In this document: positions 1-7,582 of the stretch, piece by piece
Layout of the letters: the number at the start of each line of letters is the position of its first letter
Numbering within the stretch: position 1 is the first letter of the stretch
From: DASRCB01 sp035653295
GTDB lineage: Bacteria; Acidobacteriota; Terriglobia; Bryobacterales; Bryobacteraceae
NCBI GenBank assembly: GCA_035653295.1
Contig: DASRCB010000024.1
Coordinates: 1 to 21,075 of the forward strand
Length of the DNA stretch: 21,075 bases
Direction: 5' to 3'
Program-made: the position numbers and the translations under genes
Notes under the pieces: model-generated
Database searches by the model: none
What the model was told of the DNA's origin: nothing
Seen by the model: the letters and a program-made list of their open reading frames with translations, nothing else

Positions 1-255
1 GTATTGAAGTTGATGCAGATCATGGCGGAGAAGGGACTGGTGCGGCGCAACGAAGATCAGCGCGCACACGTGTACAGCGCCGTGGCGCCCCGGGAGAAGA
101 CGCAGCGGCAGCTCGTCGGCGACCTGCTGGACCGCGCTTTCGCCGGGTCCGCTTCCCAGCTGGTGATGCAGGCGCTCGCCACCAAGCGCGCTACCGCCGC
201 CGAACTGGCGCAGATTCGCGACATGCTGGATGAGTTCGAAAGGGGCGCACAATGA
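1..255 (+). CDS. BlaI/MecI/CopY-family transcriptional repressor, 5'-truncated by the window edge
   Basis: The reading frame is open from base 1 and ends at TGA 253-255, so only about the last 84 residues are present. They match the end of a BlaI/MecI repressor: the tail of the winged helix (a 'MAEKGLVRR' stretch followed by 'HVYSAV'), then a helical dimerisation segment ending 'ELAQIRDMLDEFERGAQ'. In this family the N-terminal winged helix binds operator DNA, and the C-terminal helices dimerise and carry the site cut by the partner protease. The next gene starts inside this stop codon (ATGA, 252-255), the usual blaI-blaR1 translational coupling. The DNA-binding helices and the promoter lie outside the window. 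The target genes are unknown. Beta-lactam resistance is not implied, because BlaI/M56 pairs serve many roles in Acidobacteria. Confidence 0.85.
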   Translation, partial: VLKLMQIMAEKGLVRRNEDQRAHVYSAVAPREKTQRQLVGDLLDRAFAGSASQLVMQALATKRATAAELAQIRDMLDEFERGAQ

Positions 256-2015
256 GTCTCATCGATCGTGTGGGCTGGACACTGCTGCATTTTCTATGGC
301 AGGGCGCTGTCATTGCGCTGGCGCTCGCAGCGATGCGCGCGTTTCTGCGGCGGAGGTCCGCGGACGCAAGGTACGCGGCCGCGTGTGCCGCGATGCTGGT
401 AATGGTGGCGTCCATCGTGGTGACGTTCATACTCGCGGGCCCGCCGGCGCCGGCGTCAGGTCCACACATGCGCGCCACCGTCACGGCGATTGCATCCTTC
501 CCCGCCCCGGCGCCCACGCCCGTACAACCGGACCGCTTCGGCCGATACCTGCCCGTGCTCGTTTACGCGTGGTTCGCCGGCGTTTGCGTGCTGGCCGCGC
601 GGTCGGCGGGCGGATGGATTGTGGTGCAGCGATTCCGGCGGCGTGCGGCATCGCCTGCCGATATCGAATGGCAGGAGCGGCTCGCAAAAATAGCGCGGCG
701 GTTGCGCGTGTCGCGTCCCGTGCAGTTGTGCCAGTCCGCTGTGGCCGAGGTTCCGGCCGTGGTCGGCTTCCTTCGTCCGGTCGTGCTGCTGCCGGCCAGC
801 GCGCTCAGCGGCCTGACGCCGAGCCAGCTGGAAGCGCTGCTCGCGCACGAGCTCGCTCACATCCGCCGCCACGATTACCTGATCAATCTGCTGCAGACCG
901 CGGTGGAAACGGTCTTGTTCTACCATCCGGCGGTGTGGTGGGTCAGCCGTCAGATGCGCGCCGAGCGGGAGAACTGCTGTGACGATCTTGCGGTGCAGGT
1001 CTGTGGCGACGTTCTGGTCTACGCGCGCGCTCTCAGCCGCATGGAAGAACTGCGCACCCTGACCCCGGCGATGGCCATGTCGGCCGATGGCGGCTCGCTG
1101 CTCGAGCGAGTGCAGCGGCTGGCGCGCGGCAGCGACGCGAAGGACGCGGGCGCGGCCGACTGGCTTACGGCGACAGCAGTGGTGTTGTGCGCGTTCGCTG
1201 TCTGGGCGGCGCCGCATCTGTACATCCCGGCGAAAGCATTCCGCCAGGCGGCGCTTGCGCACCCGGCGGTCTACCGCGCCGAAATACGTCAGGCGGCGGT
1301 ATTCGCGGTGACGCGCGCGGCGGCGCATCCCATGGCTCGGCTGCGGCCCATTGTGGCGCAGGTGGCGGTCGAAAATCCCGAGCCCGCTCCGTCGCCCGCC
1401 CGTTCGGAAGACTTCATGGGCGGGCTCGCCGCAGCCGGCTACACGGGCCTTTCCGTTGACGACCTCATCGCGCTCAAAGAGCACGAGGTCACACCGGAAT
1501 ACATCCGCGGGCTCAAGGCGATTGGCTTCACCCTGCCGGTACAGCAGCTTCTCGCGTTTCGCATCCACGACGTCGAGCCCGGCGAGATCCGCGAAATGCA
1601 GTCGCTCGGATACAAGCCGACCGCCGACCAGGTGGTGGCCATGCAGATCCACGAGGTCACGCCGGAATATGCGCGGAAAATGAAGGCGCTCGGCTTCGGC
1701 GATCCGACCATCGACCAGCTCATTGCCATGCGCATTCACGACGTCACGCCGGAGTTCGCGGCCGGCCTGAAGCAGCTCGGCTTCCGCGATCTCAGCTTTG
1801 ACAAGCTCATCGCGCTGCGCATCCATGACGCGCAGCTCGACACGATCCGCGAGATTCAGTCGCTCGGCTTCTCCAACCTGAGCACCGACGACGTTGTTCG
1901 TCTGTCCATTTTCGGCGTAACGCCGGAGTACATCCGCAAGGCCCGCCAGCACGGGTTTAAAGACCTCAGCCTGGATCAAATCATCAAGCTGAAACAGTTC
2001 GACATTCTGCAGTAA
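252..2015 (+). CDS. M56-family (BlaR1/MecR1-like) membrane metalloprotease with C-terminal tandem-repeat sensor domain
   Basis: The product has 587 residues. Hydrophobic segments lie near residues 8-30, 42-62 and 100-124. A cytoplasmic zinc-protease domain follows, with HELAH at 199-203 and the downstream ENCCDD stretch at 240-245, which is the M56 arrangement. A fourth hydrophobic segment is near 303-323. In BlaR1 the part after this segment is the extracytoplasmic sensor. Here it has no penicillin-binding SxxK-type domain. A linker (about 330-390) leads to seven tandem units of 28-29 residues, each starting at a GY/GF (G396, G425, G453, G481, G510, G539, G568) and carrying a consensus like 'DQLIAMRIHDVTPEF'. 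The start is ATG inside the upstream stop codon. By family knowledge the protease probably inactivates the BlaI-type repressor after a signal. The signal and the role of the repeats are inferred. The next gene encodes an exported protein with the same repeats. Confidence 0.85.
   Translation: MSLIDRVGWTLLHFLWQGAVIALALAAMRAFLRRRSADARYAAACAAMLVMVASIVVTFILAGPPAPASGPHMRATVTAIASFPAPAPTPVQPDRFGRYLPVLVYAWFAGVCVLAARSAGGWIVVQRFRRRAASPADIEWQERLAKIARRLRVSRPVQLCQSAVAEVPAVVGFLRPVVLLPASALSGLTPSQLEALLAHELAHIRRHDYLINLLQTAVETVLFYHPAVWWVSRQMRAERENCCDDLAVQVCGDVLVYARALSRMEELRTLTPAMAMSADGGSLLERVQRLARGSDAKDAGAADWLTATAVVLCAFAVWAAPHLYIPAKAFRQAALAHPAVYRAEIRQAAVFAVTRAAAHPMARLRPIVAQVAVENPEPAPSPARSEDFMGGLAAAGYTGLSVDDLIALKEHEVTPEYIRGLKAIGFTLPVQQLLAFRIHDVEPGEIREMQSLGYKPTADQVVAMQIHEVTPEYARKMKALGFGDPTIDQLIAMRIHDVTPEFAAGLKQLGFRDLSFDKLIALRIHDAQLDTIREIQSLGFSNLSTDDVVRLSIFGVTPEYIRKARQHGFKDLSLDQIIKLKQFDILQ
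1437..2015 (+). repeat. Seven tandem 28-29-residue coding repeats at the M56 protein C-terminus
   Basis: Units begin at GY/GF residues 396, 425, 453, 481, 510, 539 and 568, spaced 29, 28, 28, 29, 29 and 29 residues apart. A typical unit has GF/GY, a short loop, a D-Q/D-L/V-I segment, an 'MRIHDVTPE' core, then an amphipathic stretch ending in LKxLG. The units have diverged from each other (for example 'LSIFGVTPEY' in the sixth), more so than those of the neighbouring secreted protein. Confidence 0.85.
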
Positions 2016-2029
2016 GAAAGGACGACAGC

Positions 2030-3043
2030 ATGCTTCGCAACACCTGTCTCGCTCTCAGTGTGCTCGGATGCGGCATTCCGGCGGCGCAGCCGATCTCCGG
2101 GGAATGGACCATTGGCAGCCTGCCGGTGGCGGACAAAGTCGAGCTGACCCTGCACCGCAGCTCGGGCGATTCGAACATGACCAGTTCGTCGGCGCTGCCG
2201 CTGGCGCAACTTCGCGGGCTGACGCGCGCGCAGATGGAGTCGTCGGGCGGAACCGTCCATTTCGAGATCGCGCGCGACGCCGGCTCGCTCTCCTGCGATG
2301 GTTATTTCAAAGGCGGCAGCGGCGGCGGCGCGTTCACGTTCCAGCCCAGCTCGCAGTTCGTCGCCGAGATGCGGTCGCTCGGCTATGGCGACCTCTCGAC
2401 GGAAACCGTGTTCCACATGGCCGTGCACGACGTGACCAGCAACTGGGTTCGGGAACTGCGCGCGGCCGGCATCGAGCATGTCTCAGCCGACCAGCTCATC
2501 ACCATGCGCATTCACAACGTCACTACTGATTACATCCGCGCGCTGCAGAAGCTCGGGTACCGCAATCTGTCGCCCGACGCGCTGGTCACCATGCGCATTC
2601 ATGGGGTCGCGCTGGAGTTCATCGAACAGGTGAAGGACCTCGGATATGACCCTACAGTCGATGAGTTGGTGACCATGCGCATCCACGGCGTGAGCATCGA
2701 TTTCATTAAGGAGCTGAAGAGCCTGGGTTACAACCCGACAATCGATCAGCTGGTCACCATGCGCATTCACGGCGTGACGGTGGATTTCGCGAACGAGCTG
2801 AAGTCACTGGGCTACGGTTCGGTTTCGACCGACCAGATGGTGACCATGCGCATCCATGGAGCGTCGGTGGACTTTATCCGCGAGGTGAAGGCGCTGGGAT
2901 ACCGGCCGAGCATCGACGAGCTGGTTACGATGCGCATCCACGGGGTGACTCCGGATTACATTAAGAACCTTCAGGCCCGGGGCATGAAGAACCTGAGCAT
3001 CGATCAGATGGTGAGCTTGAAGATTCACGGGATTGTGAACTGA
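2030..3043 (+). CDS. Exported protein with eight tandem 28-29-residue repeats shared with the upstream M56 sensor
   Basis: The product has 337 residues. The N-terminus has a short hydrophobic export signal ending near AAQ (residues 18-20). A cysteine at 14 makes a lipoprotein conceivable, but the VLGC context is a poor lipobox. Residues about 22-106 form a small domain ('SGEWTIGSL', 'VHFEIARDAG', 'GAFTFQPS') that looks beta-rich. From residue 118 there are eight repeats starting at G118, G147, G176, G205, G233, G261, G290 and G318, with core 'LVTMRIHGV'. A clear ribosome binding site (AAAGGA at 2017-2022) lies 7 bases before ATG 2030, 14 bases after the M56 stop, so the genes are very likely co-transcribed. 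The enzymatic role is unknown. A periplasmic ligand, decoy or regulator of the M56 sensor is my inference from the shared repeat. Confidence 0.8.
   Translation: MLRNTCLALSVLGCGIPAAQPISGEWTIGSLPVADKVELTLHRSSGDSNMTSSSALPLAQLRGLTRAQMESSGGTVHFEIARDAGSLSCDGYFKGGSGGGAFTFQPSSQFVAEMRSLGYGDLSTETVFHMAVHDVTSNWVRELRAAGIEHVSADQLITMRIHNVTTDYIRALQKLGYRNLSPDALVTMRIHGVALEFIEQVKDLGYDPTVDELVTMRIHGVSIDFIKELKSLGYNPTIDQLVTMRIHGVTVDFANELKSLGYGSVSTDQMVTMRIHGASVDFIREVKALGYRPSIDELVTMRIHGVTPDYIKNLQARGMKNLSIDQMVSLKIHGIVN
2381..3043 (+). repeat. Eight tandem 84/87-bp coding repeats in the exported protein
   Basis: ATGCGCAT followed by Y-C-A recurs at 2504, 2591, 2675, 2759, 2846 and 2930, at intervals of 87, 84, 84, 87 and 84 bases (29 or 28 codons). 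Degenerate units flank this core on both sides. The inner units are almost identical in protein ('TMRIHG') and close in DNA, which suggests recent internal duplication or gene conversion. Confidence 0.85.
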
Positions 3044-3047
3044 GACC

Positions 3048-4532
3048 TTAATTGCGGCGCCAGATCTCCACCGCGGGGGCATCGGGCACGACCACTCGAT
3101 GCACGATGCGGAACAGGCGGCCGGCGTGCAGGGCCTGCGAGAGCTGGTCGCCGGCCTGGTCGAGCGCCCATTCCTCGGTCGCCACCGGGATGCGGTATTC
3201 CACCTCGAACGCCCAGTCCGGATAGTTGCCGTTGTTCAGCGTTTCGCGCAGCGGAATGCTGGCGCGGCACAGGACGCCGGTGATGTCGCCGGAGCTGGCG
3301 AGAATGCCGCCGCCGTGATACTCGCGCTCCAGATAGGCGGCGGCCTGTTCGGTCCAGGCGCGGCGCGCGACGGAGTTGACCTGCGACTCTTTCCAGCAGA
3401 GCCAGTTATCCGGACGTGGATGCAGCGCCCATGGGATGGCGACGGCCAGGGCGACGATGGCGGCCGCCACACGCCGCGCAGGCGCGAGCACCACGAGACC
3501 GCCCGCGCAGAAGGCGATGACGGGCAACGCCGCAAGGCCATAGCGGGTGTTGTAATACGAGTGCGGCCACAGCTCGGGCACGTGAATCGGCACGCTGCCG
3601 GAATGGATGCTGAGCACGTAGAACGCGGGCGGCAGCAGAAGCAGCGTGAAGGGCCACCACGCGCGGCGCCAGATCACACCGAGCAGCCCCACCGCCGCGA
3701 CGGCGAACGGGACGACTCCGATCACGTCCACCGCCACGGTGCGGAAATAGAGCCCGGCGAGCCGCCAGTCGTGATACCCGGCATAGGGCCGGCCGGCCTG
3801 AATGGCCTTCGCCGAACCGGGGCCGTGATACCAGGCCATGGCGTCGCCGAACACCCACCAGTTGTGCACCAGCCACCATGCCGCGCCGGCCGAGGCGATG
3901 GCGCCGAACAGCACGGCCGCGCGGAGGCGATGGTCCGGCGTGATCAGCAGCACGTACGCCGTCACGAACGGGATCAGGAACCAGCCGTCGTAGCGAGTGA
4001 GCGTTGCGGCGAGGCATACGCAGGCGGCGCCGACGAGAGCAGCCGTCGATTTCGTGTCGCGATACCGCAGCGTGAGATACAGAACCGCCAGCAGCGCCGC
4101 CTGGAATATCGGCTCGGTCATCGGCGTCGATTGCAGGTAGAGCAGATTGGGATTCAGCGCGTAAACAAGCATCGAAGCCCAGGCCGCCGCATCGCTCTGA
4201 AACGCGCGGCGCGCCGAGAGGTAAAGGAAAATTCCACCCGCTATGAAACACACGGCAGCGGGGATGGCGCCCGCCAGTCCGGTCTGCCACAGGCGCGTGT
4301 TCCACACCAGCGGCAGCATGAGTACGTGCGGCAGCGGCAGCCACACCGTGCCGAGCTGGTAGTAACCAGGCGTTCGGGAATCGATGATGCGGCGCGCGTT
4401 GTCCAGATGCGCCTGGGCGTCGCCGTAGTACAGAATCCAGCCGTGCGAATAACAGAGAACGACGAAGGCGGCGCTCAGCGCGATGAGCGCGGCTACGGCG
4501 GCGCTAAAACTCCGTGAAGGTGCGGAACTCAC
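3048..4532 (-). CDS. Polytopic membrane glycosyltransferase-like protein (GT-C / ArnT-PMT type)
   Basis: The product has 494 residues with many hydrophobic segments, and a soluble tail after about residue 385. After the first membrane segment there is an acidic loop motif, 'YYGDAQAHLD' (about 35-44), as in GT-C enzymes whose first extracytoplasmic loop holds catalytic acidic residues. A 'WLPLPH' motif (64-69) follows, like the second conserved loop motif of the dolichyl- or undecaprenyl-phosphate sugar transferases. The likely role is moving a sugar from a lipid-phosphate donor onto an extracytoplasmic acceptor; the substrate is unknown. The start is GTG at 4532, inside the end of the sugar-kinase gene (29-base overlap), so the two are probably co-transcribed. 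No strong ribosome binding site is visible. The stop lies 4 bases from the end of the convergent repeat-protein gene. Confidence 0.7.
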   Translation of the reverse strand: MSSAPSRSFSAAVAALIALSAAFVVLCYSHGWILYYGDAQAHLDNARRIIDSRTPGYYQLGTVWLPLPHVLMLPLVWNTRLWQTGLAGAIPAAVCFIAGGIFLYLSARRAFQSDAAAWASMLVYALNPNLLYLQSTPMTEPIFQAALLAVLYLTLRYRDTKSTAALVGAACVCLAATLTRYDGWFLIPFVTAYVLLITPDHRLRAAVLFGAIASAGAAWWLVHNWWVFGDAMAWYHGPGSAKAIQAGRPYAGYHDWRLAGLYFRTVAVDVIGVVPFAVAAVGLLGVIWRRAWWPFTLLLLPPAFYVLSIHSGSVPIHVPELWPHSYYNTRYGLAALPVIAFCAGGLVVLAPARRVAAAIVALAVAIPWALHPRPDNWLCWKESQVNSVARRAWTEQAAAYLEREYHGGGILASSGDITGVLCRASIPLRETLNNGNYPDWAFEVEYRIPVATEEWALDQAGDQLSQALHAGRLFRIVHRVVVPDAPAVEIWRRN

Positions 4533-5421
4533 GGAAGCGGCGCTCGATGTCGTCGCGGGTCAGAGAGCGGAAGCGGTCCACGCCGAATTTTTCGCAGCAG
4601 TAGCTGCCCATCACCGAACCGTAGATGACCGCGCGCGCCAGGTCGCGGCGGTCGACATGGCCGCTCTTGAGGTCGCAGCCGCGCTCGGCCAGGTATCCGA
4701 TGAAGCCCCCGGCGAAGGAATCGCCGGCGCCCGTAGGATCGAAGACCTCCTCCAGAAGATACCCTGGCACGATGAAATACTGATCGCGGCGGAACAGCAT
4801 GGCGCCATATTCGCCACGCTTGATCACCACAGTGTTGGGACCCATGTCCAGAATGACGTTGGCGGCGCGGCGCAGGTTCTGCTCGCCCGAGAGCATTCGC
4901 GCCTCGCTGTCGTTGATGAGCAGGAAGTCCCATTCCGCGATGGTGGCCACCAGCTGTTCGCGGAAATCCTGAATCCAGTAGTTCATGGTGTCGCCGCCGG
5001 TCAGCCGCAGGCCGTTCATCTGCGCGCGCACCGTGCGCTGCAGCTCGGGCTGTATGTTGCCCAGAAACAGATAGGGCGCGGTGCGGTAGCTCTCGGGCAG
5101 CTTCGGATTGAAATCGGCGAAGACGTTCAGGTCGGTGCGCATGGTCATGCGGTCGTTCATGTCGTGCGAATAAACGCCCGACCAGAAAAACGTTTTGCCC
5201 GGAGCTCGCTCCATCCCTTCCAGATCGACGCCGCGGCCGGCGAGCAGGTCGGCGTCCTCCTGGGCGAAGTCTTCGCCCACCACCGCAACCACCCGGCATT
5301 TGGTGAAGTAGCTGGCGGAGAGCGCGATGTAGGTGCAGGCGCCGCCGAGCATGCGGTCGACGCGCCCGTGCGGCGTTTCCACCGCGTCGTATGCGATGGA
5401 GCCGACAACGACAAGTGACAT
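4504..5421 (-). CDS. PfkB/ribokinase-family sugar or nucleoside kinase
   Basis: The product has 305 residues, normal for the family. The N-terminus 'MSLVVVGSIAYDAV' is the standard first strand. A GG pair at 26-27 follows in the substrate-binding region. The family motif N-x-x-E is at N170-E173. The C-terminal PfkB signature DPTGAGDSFAGG starts at D228, with the catalytic base at D234 and the anion hole formed by the GAGD glycines. The enzyme transfers phosphate from ATP to a hydroxyl of a sugar or nucleoside in the cytoplasm. The exact substrate (adenosine, ribose, fructose or other) cannot be read from these motifs. The ATG at 5421 was chosen because it places the first beta-strand at the N-terminus; an in-frame extension upstream would run antisense over the divergent DUF47 gene. 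Confidence 0.85.
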   Translation of the reverse strand: MSLVVVGSIAYDAVETPHGRVDRMLGGACTYIALSASYFTKCRVVAVVGEDFAQEDADLLAGRGVDLEGMERAPGKTFFWSGVYSHDMNDRMTMRTDLNVFADFNPKLPESYRTAPYLFLGNIQPELQRTVRAQMNGLRLTGGDTMNYWIQDFREQLVATIAEWDFLLINDSEARMLSGEQNLRRAANVILDMGPNTVVIKRGEYGAMLFRRDQYFIVPGYLLEEVFDPTGAGDSFAGGFIGYLAERGCDLKSGHVDRRDLARAVIYGSVMGSYCCEKFGVDRFRSLTRDDIERRFREFRTFTEF

Positions 5422-5484
5422 TGATCGTGATTTTATCCTGGCGCGGCGCGGACCCTGCCCATGGGGCTTATATACACTGGATGC

Positions 5485-6099
5485 ATGCGATTGCTGCCCC
5501 GCGACGAGCAGTTCTATCAGCTTTTCCTGAATCAGGCCGCTGTCATCGTCGAATCCTCGCTGCTGCTGCTGCAGGGCGCGGAGAAAGGGAACGCGCAGCT
5601 CGCCACCGCGGCGGCCAAGATCAACGTGCTCGAACAGCAGGGCGACGAGATCATCCACGACATCTACGTCCGCCTGAACCAGACCTTCATTACTCCGCTC
5701 GATCCCGAAGACATCCACTCGCTGTCTTCGCACCTGGATGACATTCTCGACGGCATCGAGGAATCGGCGCACCGCATCGTGTCCTACCGCGTGGATCCGA
5801 TTCCCGCCACCGTGGTGGAGTTATGCCGCATCGTGCACTCCTGCGCGAAGACGCTGGAACAGGCGTTTCAGGCGCTCAGCCGCAGCGAGCCCCTGCTGTC
5901 GCAGTGCATCGAAGTAAACCGGCTCGAAGAGGTGGCCGATCAGATCGGCCGCGACGCCGTCAGCGATCTGTTCCGCAACGAGAAAGACTGCATTCGTCTG
6001 ATCAAGCTGAAAGAAGTTTACGACCTGCTCGAGCAGACCACCGATTACTGCGAAGACGTCGCCGACGCGCTGCAGAACGTAGTGGTTAAGAACAGCTAA
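5485..6099 (+). CDS. DUF47 / PhoU-like protein, partner of the PiT permease
   Basis: The product has 204 residues starting 'MRLLPRDEQFY', which is how DUF47 proteins typically begin, so ATG 5485 is preferred over an upstream in-frame ATG at 5461. It is mostly helical with no membrane segment. Features such as 'EQQGDEIIHDIY' and 'LDDILDGIEESAHRI' are the acidic helices of the PhoU-like fold, which bind metal clusters in PhoU. The gene lies 10 bases before the PiT permease gene, the classic DUF47-pit pair. The protein is thought to modulate the transporter. The divergent sugar-kinase gene starts 63 bases upstream, so both promoters must lie in or near that gap. No strong promoter is obvious, although TATATA occurs at about 5470. 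Confidence 0.88.
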   Translation: MRLLPRDEQFYQLFLNQAAVIVESSLLLLQGAEKGNAQLATAAAKINVLEQQGDEIIHDIYVRLNQTFITPLDPEDIHSLSSHLDDILDGIEESAHRIVSYRVDPIPATVVELCRIVHSCAKTLEQAFQALSRSEPLLSQCIEVNRLEEVADQIGRDAVSDLFRNEKDCIRLIKLKEVYDLLEQTTDYCEDVADALQNVVVKNS

Positions 6100-6109
6100 A
6101 GCCGGCCCC

Positions 6110-7138
6110 ATGAACGCCACCCTGCTGCTGGTCGGAGTGATCATCACCGTCGCGCTCGTGTTCGATTTCATCAACGGCTTTCACGACGCGGCGAACTCGA
6201 TTGCCACCGTTGTCTCCACGCGCGTGCTCACGCCGCTCCAGGCGGTGATCTGGGCCGCGTTCTTCAATTTCGTCGCGGCGTTCAGCTTCGGAACGGGGGT
6301 GGCAAAGATGGTAGGCGCGGGGATGGTCAACCTGCACTACGTCACGCCGTACGTGATCCTGGCCGGGCTGACCGGGGCCATCGCCTGGGACCTGATCACG
6401 TGGTGGTTCGGTTTGCCCACCAGTTCATCGCACGCGCTGATGGGCGGTTACGCGGGCGCGGCGATGGCTCATGTAGCCCACACCAGGGGCTTCATGCACA
6501 TCGGCGAGGCGATCCTGATCCCCGGCTGGACCATGACTCTGATCTTCATCGTGGCCGCGCCGCTGCTGGGCATGATCCTGGCCTACCTGTTCATGATCAT
6601 CGTGTACTGGCTGTTTCGGAACTTCACGCCGCGCCGCATGGATCACTGGTTTCGTCGGCTCCAGCTGCTTTCGGCGGCCATGCTGAGCTGGTCGCATGGC
6701 ACCAACGACGCGCAGAAAACGATGGGCATCATCACCGGCGTGCTGGTCACGGCCGGGTACCTGAAGAAATTCGAGATTCCCGTGCCGGTGATTCTCGCCG
6801 CGCACGCGGCGATCGCGCTGGGGACTCTGAGCGGCGGCTGGCGCATCGTGCACACCATGGGCAAGCGCCTGACGCGTCTGAAGCCGCGCACCGGGTTCTG
6901 CGCCGAATCGGCGGCGGCGATGTCGATTCTGTTTGCCACGTATTTGCACCTGCCGGTGTCGACCACGCACGTTACGGCCGGAGCGATCGCGGGCGTGGGT
7001 TCGATTCAGCGGGTGAAAGCAGTGCGCTGGGGAATCGCGCAGCGGATCATGTGGGCGTGGATTCTGACCATCCCGGCGTCGGCCCTGGTGGGGTGGATTT
7101 CGCTGATGATTTTCCACATCTTTCGGCCCAATTTGTGA
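6110..7138 (+). CDS. pit: PiT-family low-affinity inorganic phosphate permease
   Basis: The product has 342 residues with about ten membrane segments. It shows the duplicated PiT architecture. The first half has 'NGFHDAANS' (22-30) and 'GLPTSSSHAL' (101-110); the second half has the matching 'SHGTNDAQKTMG' (195-206) and 'LPVSTTHVTAGAIAGVG' (281-297). These are the PHO4/GANDVANA signature motifs. It is an inner-membrane symporter for phosphate, coupled to protons or sodium (which one cannot be told here). It is shorter than E. coli PitA (about 500 residues) because the central cytoplasmic loop is small, as is usual for the DUF47-linked type. It is co-transcribed with the upstream DUF47 gene. 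Confidence 0.92.
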   Translation: MNATLLLVGVIITVALVFDFINGFHDAANSIATVVSTRVLTPLQAVIWAAFFNFVAAFSFGTGVAKMVGAGMVNLHYVTPYVILAGLTGAIAWDLITWWFGLPTSSSHALMGGYAGAAMAHVAHTRGFMHIGEAILIPGWTMTLIFIVAAPLLGMILAYLFMIIVYWLFRNFTPRRMDHWFRRLQLLSAAMLSWSHGTNDAQKTMGIITGVLVTAGYLKKFEIPVPVILAAHAAIALGTLSGGWRIVHTMGKRLTRLKPRTGFCAESAAAMSILFATYLHLPVSTTHVTAGAIAGVGSIQRVKAVRWGIAQRIMWAWILTIPASALVGWISLMIFHIFRPNL

Positions 7139-7160
7139 GGTGAAGGCCGAGGCCTTGCGG

Positions 7161-7187
7161 CCCGGAGCGGAAAGCTATTTTTCCGGG
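7161..7187. terminator. Candidate hairpin between convergent genes
   Basis: Two mutually exclusive inverted repeats overlap. CCCGGA (7161-7166) pairs with TCCGGG (7182-7187), and CGGAAA (7168-7173) pairs with TTTCCG (7180-7185) around a 6-base loop. A third perfect repeat, AAGGCC/GGCCTT, sits at 7143-7156. They lie between the pit stop (7138) and cover the stop codon of the gene ending at 7175 on the other strand. A bidirectional terminator is plausible, but no long U-tract follows. Confidence 0.35.
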
Positions 7188-7582
7188 TAGGATTGCGTGC
7201 GATAGATGCCGCGATCGGGGTTCCAGAAGGCGAAGCCGTGCTGCTCGCTGATTTCCAGATCGGGGCGAAGGCCAGCCTGGCGCAACACCTCGGCGACTGC
7301 GTCCGCATCCTGATAATCCGGGAAGTCCAGCGTATACATGGCCCGAATCTTGTCGCCGTAGTCCTGGCGGGTGTGCTCGGCGTACGATTCCGCATCGCCG
7401 CCGGTTACGTGGTGCAGATGCAGGTCGTGGTCGATGCCGAAGGTCTTGATGAGCCACGTGGCGTCGGGGCCGACCCACCATTGCACCGTGTCCGGGGTCT
7501 CGCGCTCGGCGGGCTCCTGCCGTTCCTGCAAATAGCTGCTGCGAACGTCGAGAATGGCAAGGACGAGCGTACGGTGGTTCAT
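7175..7582 (-). CDS. Hypothetical 135-residue cytoplasmic protein
   Basis: I do not recognise this protein. It is soluble, rich in Asp, His and Gln, with no signal peptide or membrane segment. It has a mid-section HDLHLHHV (about 52-59) and a C-terminal half of alternating helix and strand ('AVAEVLRQAGLRPDLEI') that may be a small alpha/beta domain. Its ATG overlaps the stop codon of the upstream gene by 4 bases (ATGA at 7582-7579), so it is probably translated by coupling as the last gene of the hpt unit. The overlap and good codon structure support it as a real gene; the function is unknown. Confidence 0.65.
   Translation of the reverse strand: MNHRTLVLAILDVRSSYLQERQEPAERETPDTVQWWVGPDATWLIKTFGIDHDLHLHHVTGGDAESYAEHTRQDYGDKIRAMYTLDFPDYQDADAVAEVLRQAGLRPDLEISEQHGFAFWNPDRGIYRTQSYPEK

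Noticed and set aside
456..1979. 507-codon open frame antisense to the M56 gene
   Set aside because: It is a shadow frame typical of high-GC DNA. The product is Arg/His-rich with no recognisable domain, and the opposite strand carries a clear M56 protease.
252..2015. Beta-lactam sensor (true BlaR1) assignment
   Set aside because: The C-terminal penicillin-binding domain with its SxxK active site is absent and replaced by tandem repeats.
3099..4517. 472-codon open frame antisense to the membrane glycosyltransferase
   Set aside because: The translated product is low-complexity and charged, while the minus strand encodes well-formed membrane segments and motifs.
4483..5418. 311-codon open frame antisense to the sugar kinase
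   Set aside because: The minus strand has the full PfkB signatures; this frame has none.
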